Source of the DNA: Actinostola sp. cb2023
Lineage: Eukaryota > Cnidaria > Anthozoa > Actiniaria > Actinostolidae
Direction: 5' to 3'
DNA length: 64,000 bases
NCBI GenBank assembly: GCA_033675265.1
Contig: JAUJYZ010000189.1
Location: 144,672-208,671, forward strand
Both the position numbers and the translations under genes were made by a program. Of the stretch, positions 19,817 through 30,691 are shown one piece after another. How positions within the stretch are numbered: position 1 is the stretch's first letter; every line of letters starts with the position of its first letter. The notes beneath the pieces were generated by a model. That model was given only the letters and a program-made list of their open reading frames with translations. It was not told the DNA's origin and did not search any database.

Positions 19817-20824
19817 TCATGACCAGTCATCATCATCATCATCCCAATCATCCCCATTGTTGATACAGAAATTATGAAGCACTGCACAAGCTACTGAACA
19901 TTTGACTGCAAATGCTGTGTCACTGTCAAGATGTTTTGCTAAGATCCTCCATCGACTTTTCAAGATTCCAAATGCACATTCTACAGAGATACGAGCTAAT
20001 GATAATTGGTGGTTGAACGCAAATTCATCCGTGTCTCTTGTTGCATCAGGAAATGGTTTCTGCAGCCACCTACTTAATGGGTACGCGCTGTCACCTACCA
20101 GGTAGGGAGCAATTGTATGATTACCAACACGTGCCATGGGTTTTTGGATAATTTCATTATTCTCTACGCGTCTATACAAAAGACTGTTTCTCATAACTCT
20201 GGCATCATGTAGGGTTCCGGGGTATCCTGCAGAGAAGTCAAGGAATATTTTTTTGCCATCAGCTACTGCCTGGATAATGAAATCGTATTGCTGATAACGA
20301 CTAAAATAATATTTAGAACTTGCAATGGGTGCTTTTATCTTGATGTGGGTTCCATCAATTGCTCCTACAATATTTGGTAAATCTGACGCCTCTCTGAATG
20401 TATTTATGCAAGCTCTTGTCTAAGCTTCATTCGAGGGAAACTTTATAAAATTATCTCTCAGTTCGTACAGTGCCCCAACCACATCCTGAACGGCTTCTAT
20501 CACGGTACTTTTTCCCACGCCAAAGGCTGCACCAATCGTTACATACGAGTTTCCGTGTGCAAGGCGGTATAATCCAATTGCAAGGACTTTTTCTGGGCGA
20601 ATACACATTCGAAGATTTGTATCCTGCCTTAAAATCCAGGGATTAATAACGGCCAGAAGAACATCAAAAGTGTTCCTATCCATTCGCAAATGTTTTCGGA
20701 AGTGGTGTTGTGGAATTCTTTGGTTGCGATAACTTATTTCAAACCATGATTCCATTGGCCGTGGAATCCTCCACCGGTAAGGATGAAAACGTCGAATTCG
20801 TCTTTGTTCTCTGAGACGATACAT
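19817..20824 (-). pseudogene. PIF/Harbinger DDE transposase B (one stop)
   Basis: A single reading frame from 20824 down to TGA at 19817 is interrupted only by TAG at 20420-20422. N-terminal helical part: 'MYRLREQRRIRRFHPYRW', then 'FRKHLRMDRNTFDVLL' and a helix-turn-helix-like 'VTIGAAFGVGKSTVIEAV'. Catalytic residues sit in 'NIVGAIDGTHIKIKAP' (D), 'YLVGDSAYPLS' (D) and 'SVECAFGILKSRWRIL' (E). An acidic C-terminus (DDWDDDDDDWS) ends it. It would cut at the TIRs and insert at 3-bp targets. Confidence 0.9.
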
Positions 20825-21125
20825 ACATTAAAAACATCTGTATATTGAGGCTGTGAAGCTTGTACATACATATAAATATATACGCTGATTGTAGTTGCAG
20901 TTGAAATAACGTGAAAAGAAAGATTATACCCAAATACGCGGCAACCCTGTTGGGATCCATTTTATTTCTCGTAATTTGTTCATGTCATCGGATACACGTG
21001 AAAATGACAACAACATAGCAAGTGCGACCCTGAATGGACAAACCAAAATTTGAAACGACAAAATTTGGCAACAAAACATTTGCCAGACAAAATCGATTTT
21101 GTTTCTCAGTGCGACCCGGTGCAAA

Positions 21126-21230
21126 CCCACTAATTATTTTAATGGCATTCTATTGAATGACTTATCTGATCACTTACCAATATTCTTGATCGATAAAAAC
21201 GTTACGTTACGAAGAAGAATCACTAAAGAC
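21126..21230 (+). pseudogene. LINE endonuclease, middle fragment
   Basis: Open in the rejoined LINE frame: 'PTNYFNGILLNDLSDHLPIF', with the SDH-LP motif that ends AP-type endonucleases (catalytic His). It is bounded by the Harbinger TSD on the left and the Gypsy TSD (AAGAC, 21226-21230) on the right. Confidence 0.85.
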
Positions 21231-21534
21231 TGCAGAGCTACCGCTGACCTCCTCAGTCTCGTGACCTTTTATAGTAAGACCGCTGACCAGAGTATGGCGA
21301 GTCGGCCATGTTTGTTTTAGTTAAAGTTTGTATTTACTCTACGTCTCTAGCATTTCGTCACACTTGTACACTTTAATACATAGCAGAGTTCTTGTAAGTA
21401 TTTACATCGTTTTAACTGTTTAGCTTTCGCCTTAATATTGTCATATTGTAATACTATTGTCTCATTTTACGATAGAATGATTCCTTCATCGTTGTCAATA
21501 AACTGACTTGATATTCGAGAAGGCTCTTTCTTCA
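21231..21534 (+). repeat. Gypsy 5' LTR
   Basis: 304 bp from 'tgcagagctaccgctgacc' to 'ctctttcttca'. AATAAA at 21499-21504 may serve as polyadenylation signal. 'atgattccttcat' at 21477-21489 is complementary to the primer-binding region, which would place the RNA start (R) near 21477. Confidence 0.95.
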
Positions 21535-21546
21535 TGAAGGAATCAT
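21534..21546 (+). promoter_or_regulatory. Self-complementary primer-binding site
   Basis: 'atgaaggaatcat' begins at the last base of the LTR and is the exact reverse complement of 21477-21489 in the LTR (13 of 13). In Tf1 and sushi-type elements the 5' end of the RNA folds back onto such a site and is cleaved to prime reverse transcription. It overlaps the gag ATG at 21545, leaving no room for a usual leader. Confidence 0.75.
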
Positions 21547-22906
21547 GGTAAAAGTAGAATGCTCAGTCCCACACTGCGACTTCAAGACCGACGACGTATC
21601 AGAAGCAATAGCTATTGCCCTCCTAGCAAACCACGGACTGGCCCATCAAAGCACACCGCCTGCCATCGCCAGGCCTGTGCCAGCACCCGTCCCTCGTGGT
21701 CCAAAACTCGATCGGCCAAAAGTCAATGTTGGCGTATCAACCGAGGGGTGGAACGTGTTTGTCCGCCGCTAGGAAGTCTTTCGCACTGGATCAGGTATCG
21801 ACAATGCATCAGCGCCCGCCCAGTTATTTCAATGTGCAGGACTAGAGCTCGGTGATAGCATCCTAAAAGCCAACCCAGATGCCGCCTCAGACAACCTGCC
21901 ACAACTGCTTGCGGCCATGCGTTCCCTAGCAGTCATACCGGTCGCCACTGGTGTCCTGCGCACCGAGCTACTTCAACTACGACAGGAACGCGATGAGGCA
22001 TTCCGTGCTTTCACAGCAAGAGTGCGTGGAAAAGCCGAGACATGCGCCTTCGCCACAAAGTGTGAGTGTGGTAAGAGCGTCGACTACACCAACCATGTCA
22101 TCCGAGACGTTCTCCTCAATGGAATATCCGACCCAGACATCCGCCGTGAAGTACTAGGGACCAAGGACATCCTGAAGACACCGGTTAACGACGTGGTCTC
22201 CCTGGTAGAGAACAAGGACATGGCTCTTAACGCCCTCCCCTCATCAACCCTATACGCTGTGTCGTCATTCCGACGACAACAGAACCCGCTGACAGGTACC
22301 ACTGCTGCACCTCCATCCCACGCAGATCGGCCTCCTACTCACGCAGATCGGGGTAAAGAAGCAAGGTGCCCAGACTGCAAAAACCTCTTCAAGATCTTCA
22401 CAGAGGGGGCCCGGGGCTGGAACACCAAACCCCATCAAGTCTGCGTCAGCTGCTACAGAGCCCGCCGTCGCAGCAAGCGCCCGCATCAAGCTCCCCCGGC
22501 ATCCCCAACCTCTGTCCAGGCAGCCTTAGAACCAGACCCGATATCTCAAGTCGCAGCATTCCAACCCGATTCGGCCCGTTCCCCACACCCACGACGCCGA
22601 CAACGAAGACATCGCCGTAGACGCGCCTCAGCTACACACAGCACCGTCGACAGACGCTCACCCGTAGTACTCGACCATCACGTCTTCACTAAGGGCGAGT
22701 GGAAACGGGCTCGTCTCCGAGCCCACCCTAGAGTCTCAATTACCATCTCAGTTGACACCTTAGCCCCGGCTCAACATGGTAGTCCTGCTCACAAGTCGGA
22801 AGCCGAAGGTGACGTCATGCCGCTCCATGGTATACGTCAGCAGCTCCGTCAACGCAATGTACCTCTCGTGCGAGTCATCGCTCAACCTTGGCATCTTATC
22901 GCATGA
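21545..22906 (+). pseudogene. Gypsy gag with C-terminal Cys-rich domain (TAG interruption)
   Basis: ATG at 21545, only 10 bases after the LTR. The N-terminus has a zinc-finger-like 'VECSVPHCDFKTDD' with later His. The frame stops at TAG 21770-21772, where a Trp codon would fit ('WNVFVRR' then 'EVFRTGSGID'), and continues open to 22906. It contains helical capsid-like sequence ('LRTELLQLRQERDEAFRAF') and a CX2C pair ('ARCPDCKNLF' ... 'VCVSCYRARRRSKR') with basic tail in place of a CCHC knuckle. The end enters the protease region ('HPRVSITISVD'). Gag assembles particles around the RNA. Confidence 0.8.
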
Positions 22907-25385
22907 CTTCCCGTCATTCGACAATGTAAGCACACCAAGCGAGAGGTGCCACACCGATGACCATGAAGTCCCTAACACCCCGTGCGAGCTACCGCCAATC
23001 AACGCCACACGGTCAATTAACGACGGCTGTAATGCACCAAGCACCTTATGCAACGCGACATGCTCATGCACGCAACGTGAAGTTGCGCCTCCACGCCCAT
23101 CTGAACTGCCGTTCCCTTGCACACCAGACAATAACGGGCAGATGAAGACGTGGTTACTCGACAGATACGCCTCCTCCACATTTAACACATGCCCCCACCG
23201 GGCATTACCCTGCATGGATGGGCCACCTGTTGAGATGCACAATGACCCAGCTGCCACACCCAAGGCATGCCATACCCCGGCTAACGTGCCCCTACATTGG
23301 CAGCAGCGAGTATATGATGACCTGCTCTGCGACGAAGCTCTTGGTGTTATTGAACGCGTGCCGTACGGCGAACCTGTGACGTGGTGCCACCGCATGGTGG
23401 TAACACGAAAGCATGACGGCTCTCCTCGTCGCACAGTTGACCTTTCACCACTAAATAAGTTCTGTCAACGGGAGACATTTGCCATGGAGTCGCCCTTCCA
23501 TCTCGCACGTCGTATCCCAAAGGACACGTGGAAGACAGTCACAGACGCATGGAACGGCTACCACAGTGTCCCCCTGCGCCAATCTGATCGCCACCTGACC
23601 ACCTTTATCACACCGTTTGGCCGCTGGCGATATACACGGGCCCCTCAAGGATTCCTCTCGTCAGGAGACGGTCACAACCGCCGCTTTGACGCCATCTTAT
23701 CGACCTTTGAGCGCAAGGAACGCTGCGTCGACGACACCATACACTACGACTCTGACCTGGAACAGCATTGGTGGAGGACCATCGACCTGCTCACACGCGT
23801 CGGCCAAGCTGGTATCGTGCTGAACCCACACAAATTTCAATTTGCAGAGAAGAACGTAGATTTTGCAGGCTTCAGAGTGTCAACCTCCACTATCGAACCA
23901 CTCCCAAAATATCTTGACGCGATCAGAGACTTCCCCACTCCAACTTCTACCACCGATATCAGAAGCTGGTTTGGCCTCGTTAACTAGGTGGCAAACTACG
24001 CTCAACTACGCGACACAATGGCGCCATTCAAACCCTTCCTCAGTCCACGCTACAAGTTCTCTTGGTCCCCCGAATTGGAGGAGGCCTTCCAGGCGTCTAA
24101 AGAAGCCATCATTGAAGCCATCCGTCTGGGTGTGGAGATCTTGGACATGCAGAGGCGCACCTGTCTTCGCCCTGACTGGTCAAGACGTGGGATCGGCTAC
24201 TTCCTTCTCCAGCAACACTGCAACTGCCCCTCCGGCATCCCAGACTGCTGCACCGGAGGATGGCGGATCACCCTGGCAGGCTCACGCTTCCTGACTACTG
24301 CGGAACAACGCTATGCTGCCATCGAAGGGGAAGCCCTGGCCGTGGCCTGGGGTCTCGAGCAATCCCGATACTTCACACAAGGTTGTGACAACCTCATTGT
24401 CATCACAGACCATAAGCCTCTAGTAAAGATCTTTGGCGACCGAACGTTGGACGAGATCACCAACTCACGCTTATTCCGCCTCAAACAGCGCACCCTCCCA
24501 TGGCGCTTCGACATTGCACACCTACCTGGCAAGTACAACTATGCGGCTGATGCAACGTCGAGGCATCCTTCACCATCAGGCTCCGCAAATAGTACCTCAC
24601 TCGGATTTCCTAGCATTCCCGACATAGTAGAGTCGGCACTGATGGCGTCTATCTGCAACGAAACTCAGGAGCTCGGTATCATCTCATGGTCCTTTATCGC
24701 GCAAGAGACGGCTGCGGACACATCATTGAGCCACATACTGAAGCTTATTGAGGAAGGGGGCCAAAATTTTGACAGCAACGACCCCGCCCTCGCACCCTTC
24801 TGGCCCATTCGTGAGTCCATCTACATACAGCATGGCGTTCTCTTGTATCAGGACCGCGTTGTGCTTCCCTCATCACTCCGCCGCCGAGTCCTGCAGCACC
24901 TCCACGCAGCTCACCAATGGACCTCAACGATGGAACAGCGCGCCCGCGCCATGGTTTACTGGCCGGGGATGTCGAAGGACATTCGTGAAACCAGAGAAGG
25001 ATGCGCTGACTGCAACAGAAATGCGCCGTCACAGGCTACCACACCCCCTCTACCTTCCCCACCACCATCAACCCCATTTGAAGCAGTGTTCGCCGACTTC
25101 TTCGACTACGGTGGCCGTCACTACCTTGTAGTAGGAGAGCGCCTCTCAGGCTGGGTGGAGGTATTTGGGTCAACAGCAGGCACCAACCTCGCAGGCGCTG
25201 CCGGTCTGATTCGCCACCTCCGTTCATTCTTCGCCACGTTGGTGTACCAGAAGAACTCTCCAGCGACAGTGGCCCAGAGTTTACAGCAGGTTGTACAGAG
25301 GCCTTCCTCCATCTCTGGGGCATACGACACCGTGTCTCCTCCGCCTACTTCCCTCAATCGAATGGCAGAGCAGAGGTGGCAGTAA
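22776..25385 (+). pseudogene. Gypsy pol: protease remnant, RT, RNase H, integrase N-part (one TAG)
   Basis: One frame runs 22776-25385 with a single TAG at 23985-23987. Near the start, 'AMYLSCESSLNLGIL' is the end of the retroviral-type protease; its active-site part is lost or frameshifted. RT: 'VVTRKHDGSPRRTVDLSPLN', 'YTRAPQGFLSSGD', catalytic CVDD at 23724-23735, 'FAGFRVS'. RNase H: 'FLTTAEQRYAAIEGEALAV', 'VITDHKPLVKIF', 'ADATSRHP'. Integrase: an HHCC-like zinc region ending 'CADCNRNAP' and core Asp in 'VFADFFDYGG'. After 25370 the frame is lost, so the second half of integrase is in another frame. Confidence 0.9.
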
Positions 25386-26218
25386 AAACTGCTAAGCGCC
25401 TTCTAATGTCGAACACTCGTCCATCAGGCAGCCTTGACCATGACCATTTCTTGCGTGCAATGCTGCAATTACGCAACACCCCTGAAACGGATTGTAACAT
25501 CTCGCCAGCGCAGATCGTGTTTGGCCGTCCCCTTCGAGATACACTCTCCTTCGTCAACAGATTGGAGAAGTACTCAAATCCGAACGTCCGCCCACTTTGG
25601 CGCCAGGCGTGGGCCGCTAAGGAGGAGGCTCTCCACTCACGGATGACCCGCACTACTGAGTCTCTGAAAGAACACTCGCGACCTCTTCGTCAGCTAGCTA
25701 TCGGCGAAAGAGTATTTCTCTAGAACCAGCAAGGCGCCAGTCCAAACAAATGGGACAGATCAGGGATAGTCATGGAATTTCCAGGACACGACCAGTATCG
25801 GGTCAAGGTAGATGGATCTGGACGCCTGACGCTGCGCAACCGTCGCTTTCTTCGCGCCTATACACCGGCCACCCCATCTATCCAGCAGCAGCATTCACGC
25901 CTCCGTACAACCGAACAACAGCACTCCAACCTGAGCCCCATGATGGTCCCGTCACACTCAAAGGAGACTACACTAACTCCACCTATAACGGCTGCACCTC
26001 GTAGCCTACCTACGGATGATACTCCTAATCCAGAGTGCCCCACAACCACTGGAGATACTCCTTCAGCTATTAATCCTTTGGGTGTCCCACCTGCGAGCGC
26101 CGAAACGACCCCGGCACCCCCCATGCCACAGGCATCGGCACCACAGCCACAGCCACGCCGTGAACGTCGGCCGCCGAGACGCTACGAACCCGAGACGGGC
26201 CACTGGATAGAACATTGA
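25340..26218 (+). pseudogene. Gypsy integrase C-terminal half (frameshifted, one TAG)
   Basis: In the frame ending at 26218 sequence continues as 'FPQSNGRAEVAVKTAKR' (the N-G-R-A-E catalytic Glu region), 'LQLRNTPETDCNISPAQ' and 'FGRPLRDTL'. A TAG at 25721-25723 splits this from 'NQQGASPNKWDRSGIV', the C-terminal SH3-like DNA-binding part. A Pro/Thr-rich tail ends 'RRPPRRYEPETGHWIEH'. No chromodomain is recognised. Together with the N-terminal half it would insert the cDNA. Confidence 0.85.
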
Positions 26219-26257
26219 ACATTAAGTCCGTTAACCTACGGTTTATCGTAGATTCTC

Positions 26258-26270
26258 GGACTGGGGGGGA
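26258..26270 (+). promoter_or_regulatory. Polypurine tract
   Basis: 'gactggggggga' directly precedes the 3' LTR start TGCAG. This is the expected position of the plus-strand primer for LTR retrotransposons. Confidence 0.75.
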
Positions 26271-26575
26271 TGCAGAGCTACCGCTGACCTCCTCAGTCTC
26301 GTGACCTTTTATAGTAAGACCGCTGACCAGAGTATGGCGAGTCCGCCATGTTTGTTTTAGTTAAAGTTTGTATTTACTCTACGTCTCTAGCATTTCGTCA
26401 CACTTGTACACTTTAATACATAGCAGAGTTCTTGTAAGTATTTACATCGTTTTAACTGTTTAGCTTTCGCCTTAATATTGTCATATTGTAATACTATTGT
26501 CTCTATTTTACGATAGAATGATTCCTTCATCGTTGTCAATAAACTGACTTGATATTCGAGAAGGCTCTTTCTTCA
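26271..26575 (+). repeat. Gypsy 3' LTR
   Basis: 305 bp, matching the 5' LTR except g/c near position 73 and one extra T in the 'gtctctatttt' run. It is followed by TSD AAGAC and the LINE sequence resumes in frame. Confidence 0.95.
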
Positions 26576-28590
26576 AAGACAATCTAAAAGCTTTTTCGGA
26601 AGCTCTTGATAAAGTGAATTGGAACAATTTACAAAAGTTTAATGACCCTAATGAACTATATAACGAATTCCTAAAAACCTTCACTCATTGATATGATAAA
26701 CACTTCCCCCTAAAGAAATTAAGTAAGGCACATTTGAAGAGGTCGGATAATCCATGGATTTCTAATGGAATTGTAAAGTCTATAAAGAATAAGCACAGAT
26801 TGTATAAGAAATGTTTGAATAAACCTACGCAAACCAATGAATCAAAATATAAAATATATCGGAATAAATTGAATCATACAATTCGAATCGCCAAGAAACT
26901 GTATTTTCATTAAAAAAATGACAAATGACAAGGTAATACAAAAGAAACTTGGCGGACTCTAAATGAATTTCTGAACCGGAAATATAATACACACTTTTTT
27001 CCGTCAAAATGTGTAGTTGACCAAAAAGAACTCACTGACCTTAGTGACGTAGCAAACAATTTCAATGATTTTTTTTTGTAAACATAGGTCCTAAACTTAG
27101 AGAAAAATTTGTTAAGAGTAACGATATGTACAATAATTATTTAACTGGTGATTACTTAAATTCCATGTTTTAAGTGAAATCACACCAAGTGCAGTAGAAA
27201 AAGAGTTGGGCAAAATAAACGTAAACAAAAGTAGTGGCATTGATCAAATTCATCCTAAAGTTATTAAACACGCTGCTTCAAAAATAAGCTCGGTAAAATA
27301 AGCTCGGTGTTGTAACTGACAAACTTAAAATAGCAATTGTAACGCCTGTTTTTAAAGCAGGGTGATGTTAATGCCCTAACTAATTACAGACCTATTTCAG
27401 TTTGACCATGTTTTTCTAAAATTCTAGAAAAATTAATGTATAATAGACTAAAAAATTATATTGACAAATTATAAATCTTAACCAGTCATCAATATGGATT
27501 TAGAAAGAATAGATCAACTATTCATGCAATTGTTGATCTAACAGAAAAAATCGTAGTATGTATTGAACACAATAAATATGCAGTGGGATTTTTTTTGGAT
27601 CTATCAAAAGCATTTGATACTGTTAACCATAACATTTTACTAAATAAATTATATCACTATGGAATAAGAGGTAATTCAAAAAAAATAAAAAATAAAAAAA
27701 ATAAAACAATTGAAAACATATAGTAAAAATTAATGATACTACATCAGATGAATTAACTATAAAATGCGTAGTACCCCAGGGCTCTACACTAGGTCCACTT
27801 TTATTCCTGTTATACATAAACGATATTTGCACAAGCAGCTCAAAGACTTCATTTATTCTTTTTGCAGATGATATTAACTTGTTCTCTTCGGGAAAGGATT
27901 TAAATGAGCTATCAATTATCAAACATTGCAACGTGGTTTGAGTATTATATTGTTTTTAAAAATCAAAACATAAACCTACAAGTAAAAATATGAACATTAG
28001 TTTGAAATCCCATCAAGTTTCAAACGTTAAAACCACCAAATTCTTAGGTATCATACTGGATCAATACTTAACATGGAAACATCGATTACGTTTGTAATAA
28101 AGTTGCTAAAAACATAGGCATTTCATGCAAATCTTGATACTTTGTCAACAGAAACACTCTGGTAATTCTATATAATTCCTTGATTTACCCTTATCTATAT
28201 TATGGAAACCTCGTTTGGAGTTGTAATTATCCTTCTAGATTTCATCATTACCATATTTCAAAATCTCAGAACAAATTTTTTTACAAAAAAAAGGCAGTAA
28301 GATTGATGAATTTTGACAATTATAATGCTTCATCATTACCATTATTTCAAAATCTAAAGATACTCAAATCTTTCAAATTAATGACTTTGTTTCAAGTTTA
28401 TTTATGTATGATCATTCAAATAATTTACCTTCTATGTTAGCAATTTCTTCCAAACCAAAAAACCTACAGATGATTAGATACAGAACTAACTATGGTCGAT
28501 ATTTTATTAAATCAAAAGGAACATCAATTTGGAATAATCTTTCAAATAAGAAAAAAAAATTAATCGCTGACTCGTTGATTAAATAATATA
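26576..28590 (+). pseudogene. LINE reverse transcriptase domain, heavily broken
   Basis: After the TSD the LINE frame continues with 'NLKAFSEALDKVNWNNLQ' and a linker 'SKAHLKRSDNPWISNGIVKS'. RT motifs appear in different frames: 'FLDLSKAFDTVNHNIL' (about 27592-27640), 'PQGSTLGPLLFLLYINDI' (about 27778-27827), catalytic FADD (27859-27873) and 'TKFLGIILDQYLTWK' (about 28037-28080). A C-terminal basic tail runs to 28590. Indels in A/T runs are frequent. It once copied LINE RNA at nicked target DNA. Confidence 0.85.
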
Positions 28591-28629
28591 TGAAATGCTA
28601 ATTACAATATTATCAATTTACAAAATTTG

Positions 28630-28802
28630 TATACACCTAATTGCAAGAACGTTGTCATATAAAAAAGAAAACTACAAAATAGGAATTAATTAAAAGACAA
28701 AAGCAGAGCACTCAAGCTGAACTTCTCCTTTTGTCTTTTAATTAATTCCTATTTGGTAATTTTATTTTTTATATGACAATGTTATTGCAATTAGGTGTAT
28801 AT
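28630..28802. mobile_element. TACACC-family MITE in the LINE 3' end
   Basis: A 173-bp near-perfect hairpin. Left 'tatacacctaattgcaa', 'gttgtcatataaaaaa' and 'aggaattaattaaaagacaa' all return inverted. The same scheme (tacacct, acgttgtc, ggaattaatta) is seen at 37937-38111 and its mirror, and as a single end near 8500-8536. Confidence 0.85.
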
Positions 28803-28997
28803 GCAATACCTATTTACAAATACTGATCCCTGATACGTTTTATATTTATTAGTGATATTTTAATTTAATAAGGGCGACTACTTGTAAAAGCCCTTTTGGG
28901 TTTGTTTTAGTCTTCCCTTTCCTTATTAATAATCATTTGTAATATATTATTATATTTTAATTGAAATGGAATAAATTGATTGATTCATTGATTGATA

Positions 28998-30223
28998 CAG
29001 TTGAACCTCCCTGTGCGACCACCTCTCGTAGCCGACCACCTCTCCTAAGCGATCACTTACGAAAAGCCTGTTTTGTCTCGTAGTCAAATCACTGCATTTG
29101 ACACCTCTCGCAAGCGCCCACCTCTCGTAAGCGACCGCGACCACCTTTTGGGCTTGGGAGTTGGATTTTTCTTTGTTATTTTACCTCTGGTAAGCGACCA
29201 TCCCAGAGGTCAAGTAATATATTTTCAACAACTACATTACAATAAGTTGATTACAATGATAGATAGACACCTTTCTTTAAACTCAAACAAAACAGCAGGG
29301 TAGTCCAGTCAGTGGCTAGCAGCCTCTGATATCAAAAGGAGCCCTGCGACACATATACAATATACAATAAATAGATCAAAAAATAATAATAATAATAATA
29401 ATAATAGCAATGGCTTTATTACAATCGATATCAGTAAATAGCATATTTTCGGTTACAATTACCATCCCCGGCAAGTAAGACAGTCTGTATCTGGTATGTA
29501 ACGTTAACCAGTATATTTTTGATTCTTGCTGTACAGTATTCTTAAACATCATTTCATGTATCCAAGACTTGAAAGCTTCGCCCTAGCCAAGCTACTCGAC
29601 CTAGAGGAAGTTGCAGCCAAGATTTCCGTGCCAGGTGACAGCTTCTGCTAGTGCAGTTTGATAAAGCCGTCGGTCAATACGTCAGAGCCCAACTCTGGGA
29701 TAATTTGCGCAAAGAAGTGATAGAGCATCATTGACAGGGCGATGTCGTAGAGTGACAGTGATGATCATGATTTTGCATTTGACCAGCCTTTGAAGGTTCC
29801 AAGCATCAGCTTCGTTAGAGAAGCAATTGAGTTTGCCAATCAGTTGGCAGGGTTTGCAGACTGGCATGGAAATGAACCATTATCCTTTGCAGGCTCCCGT
29901 GTTAGTGACGTTTAGATGTACAACCTCGATTCATAGGTTTTTCAAGAAATAAACTGTAATTATTATTTGACACTACATCAAGCCCCGTTTATCTGTTGTA
30001 GTTCATGTTCCTCTTCGCTGAAAAGGTTAAAGGTTTTGAGGTTGGAGAACTACAAACCCATAATAATAAAAAGTGCAGTGATAAAATATGTTGTTGTATT
30101 GATATTCCATGTCCCTGGAGACCAGATAACATATTACTAAAATTTGGGCTTCCTGTGGCTTCCACTTCTCATAAGCGATCACTTTTCCTGGTTCTGAGGG
30201 TGGTCGCTTACGAGGTTCAACTG
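28998..30223. mobile_element. pogo/Tigger-type TIR element, no intact transposase
   Basis: The left end is 'cagttgaacctccctgtg'; the right end in reverse is 'cagttgaacctcgtaagcg'. Subterminal 'accacctctcgtaagcg' motifs repeat several times. The interior (29240-30100) has stops in all frames and no recognised transposase domain, so it is a non-autonomous or decayed copy. GATA flanks both ends (28994-28997, 30224-30227); pogo elements normally duplicate TA, so whether this is a 4-bp TSD or TA plus chance is unclear. Confidence 0.65.
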
Positions 30224-30691
30224 GATATTTGTTTCCAGCTGGATGAAGTTGGACATGTTATTCCAAGAGAGAATTGGCAGTACATCTTCTTACCCTCATT
30301 TCTTAACAAAAATGTCCCCCTTTTCTAATGAGACCATTGCTATTGTGCCAGTACACATTTCTGATTTTCGAATTTAGTCGCTCCTTGCTATTGTTTGAAT
30401 TTCCAATGAATGCGAACAAATGAAATTGTTCGATCTTATAAAGTCGTTGACCCCAGAGAAACATCAGATATACTGTTTGCCAAGTCATTCTACCCGAATT
30501 CCCTGACATTTCAACAAAAATTTGGCCATCTCATTTTGAATGTCATTTGTTTATATTACAAGTTTGTTTTGTTCATAAAGAATGATCCTTCAGGGTCGCA
30601 CCTTTCTCCCTTTTCGGGGGACTAACATAATTGAAATAGGTGTATGCTGAATATACAAAGCTAACATGTTAACATTATTATGAACTTTTAG
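30224..30691. other. Possible intronic/flanking sequence of the P-loop gene
   Basis: Short open stretches ('QLDEVGHVIPRENWQYIF' near 30235-30290) could be exon remnants, but no splice-consistent model was found. Confidence 0.3.

Larger units (their letters stand above)
18146..21122. mobile_element. PIF/Harbinger transposon B (2,977 bp, TSD AAA)
   Basis: TIRs share 'ccgggtcgca(t/c)tgaga'. The left end starts gggccgggtc and the right end in reverse starts gcaccgggtc. Flanking AAA (18143-18145, 21123-21125) is a 3-bp TSD, as expected for this superfamily; one AAA restores the LINE frame. It carries a Myb/SANT-like gene on the plus strand and a DDE transposase on the minus strand, the standard two-gene Harbinger set. 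Each gene has one premature stop. Confidence 0.9.
21231..26575 (+). mobile_element. Gypsy (Ty3) LTR retrotransposon, self-priming type
   Basis: 5,345 bp with LTRs 21231-21534 and 26271-26575, TG...CA ends and a 5-bp TSD AAGAC (21226-21230, 26576-26580). The LTRs differ by one substitution and one 1-bp indel that I can see, so the insertion is recent. Coding order is gag, remnant protease, RT, RNase H, integrase. Three in-frame TAG stops and at least two frameshifts break it. The region after the 5' LTR is complementary to the LTR itself rather than to an obvious tRNA. A polypurine tract precedes the 3' LTR. Confidence 0.95.
16522..28997 (+). mobile_element. Decayed CR1/L2-like LINE, split by two later insertions and a MITE
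   Basis: The element comprises ORF1 (16522-17163), endonuclease (17391-18145, 21126-21230) and RT (26576-28590), and ends in an (attgattgattc)n tail at about 28970-28997. PIF/Harbinger (18146-21122) and Gypsy (21231-26575) sit inside it. Deleting each insert plus one TSD copy rejoins the reading frame, with 'IFTNK' joined to 'PTNYFNGILL' and 'RRITKD' joined to 'NLKAFSEALD'. The microsatellite-like 3' tail and the APE endonuclease style fit the CR1/L2/Jockey group. Many stops and frameshifts show it is old. Confidence 0.85.

Noticed and set aside
22760..23434. 224-codon minus-strand ORF
   Set aside because: Antisense shadow of the Gypsy pol frame, which has clear RT and protease-end motifs.
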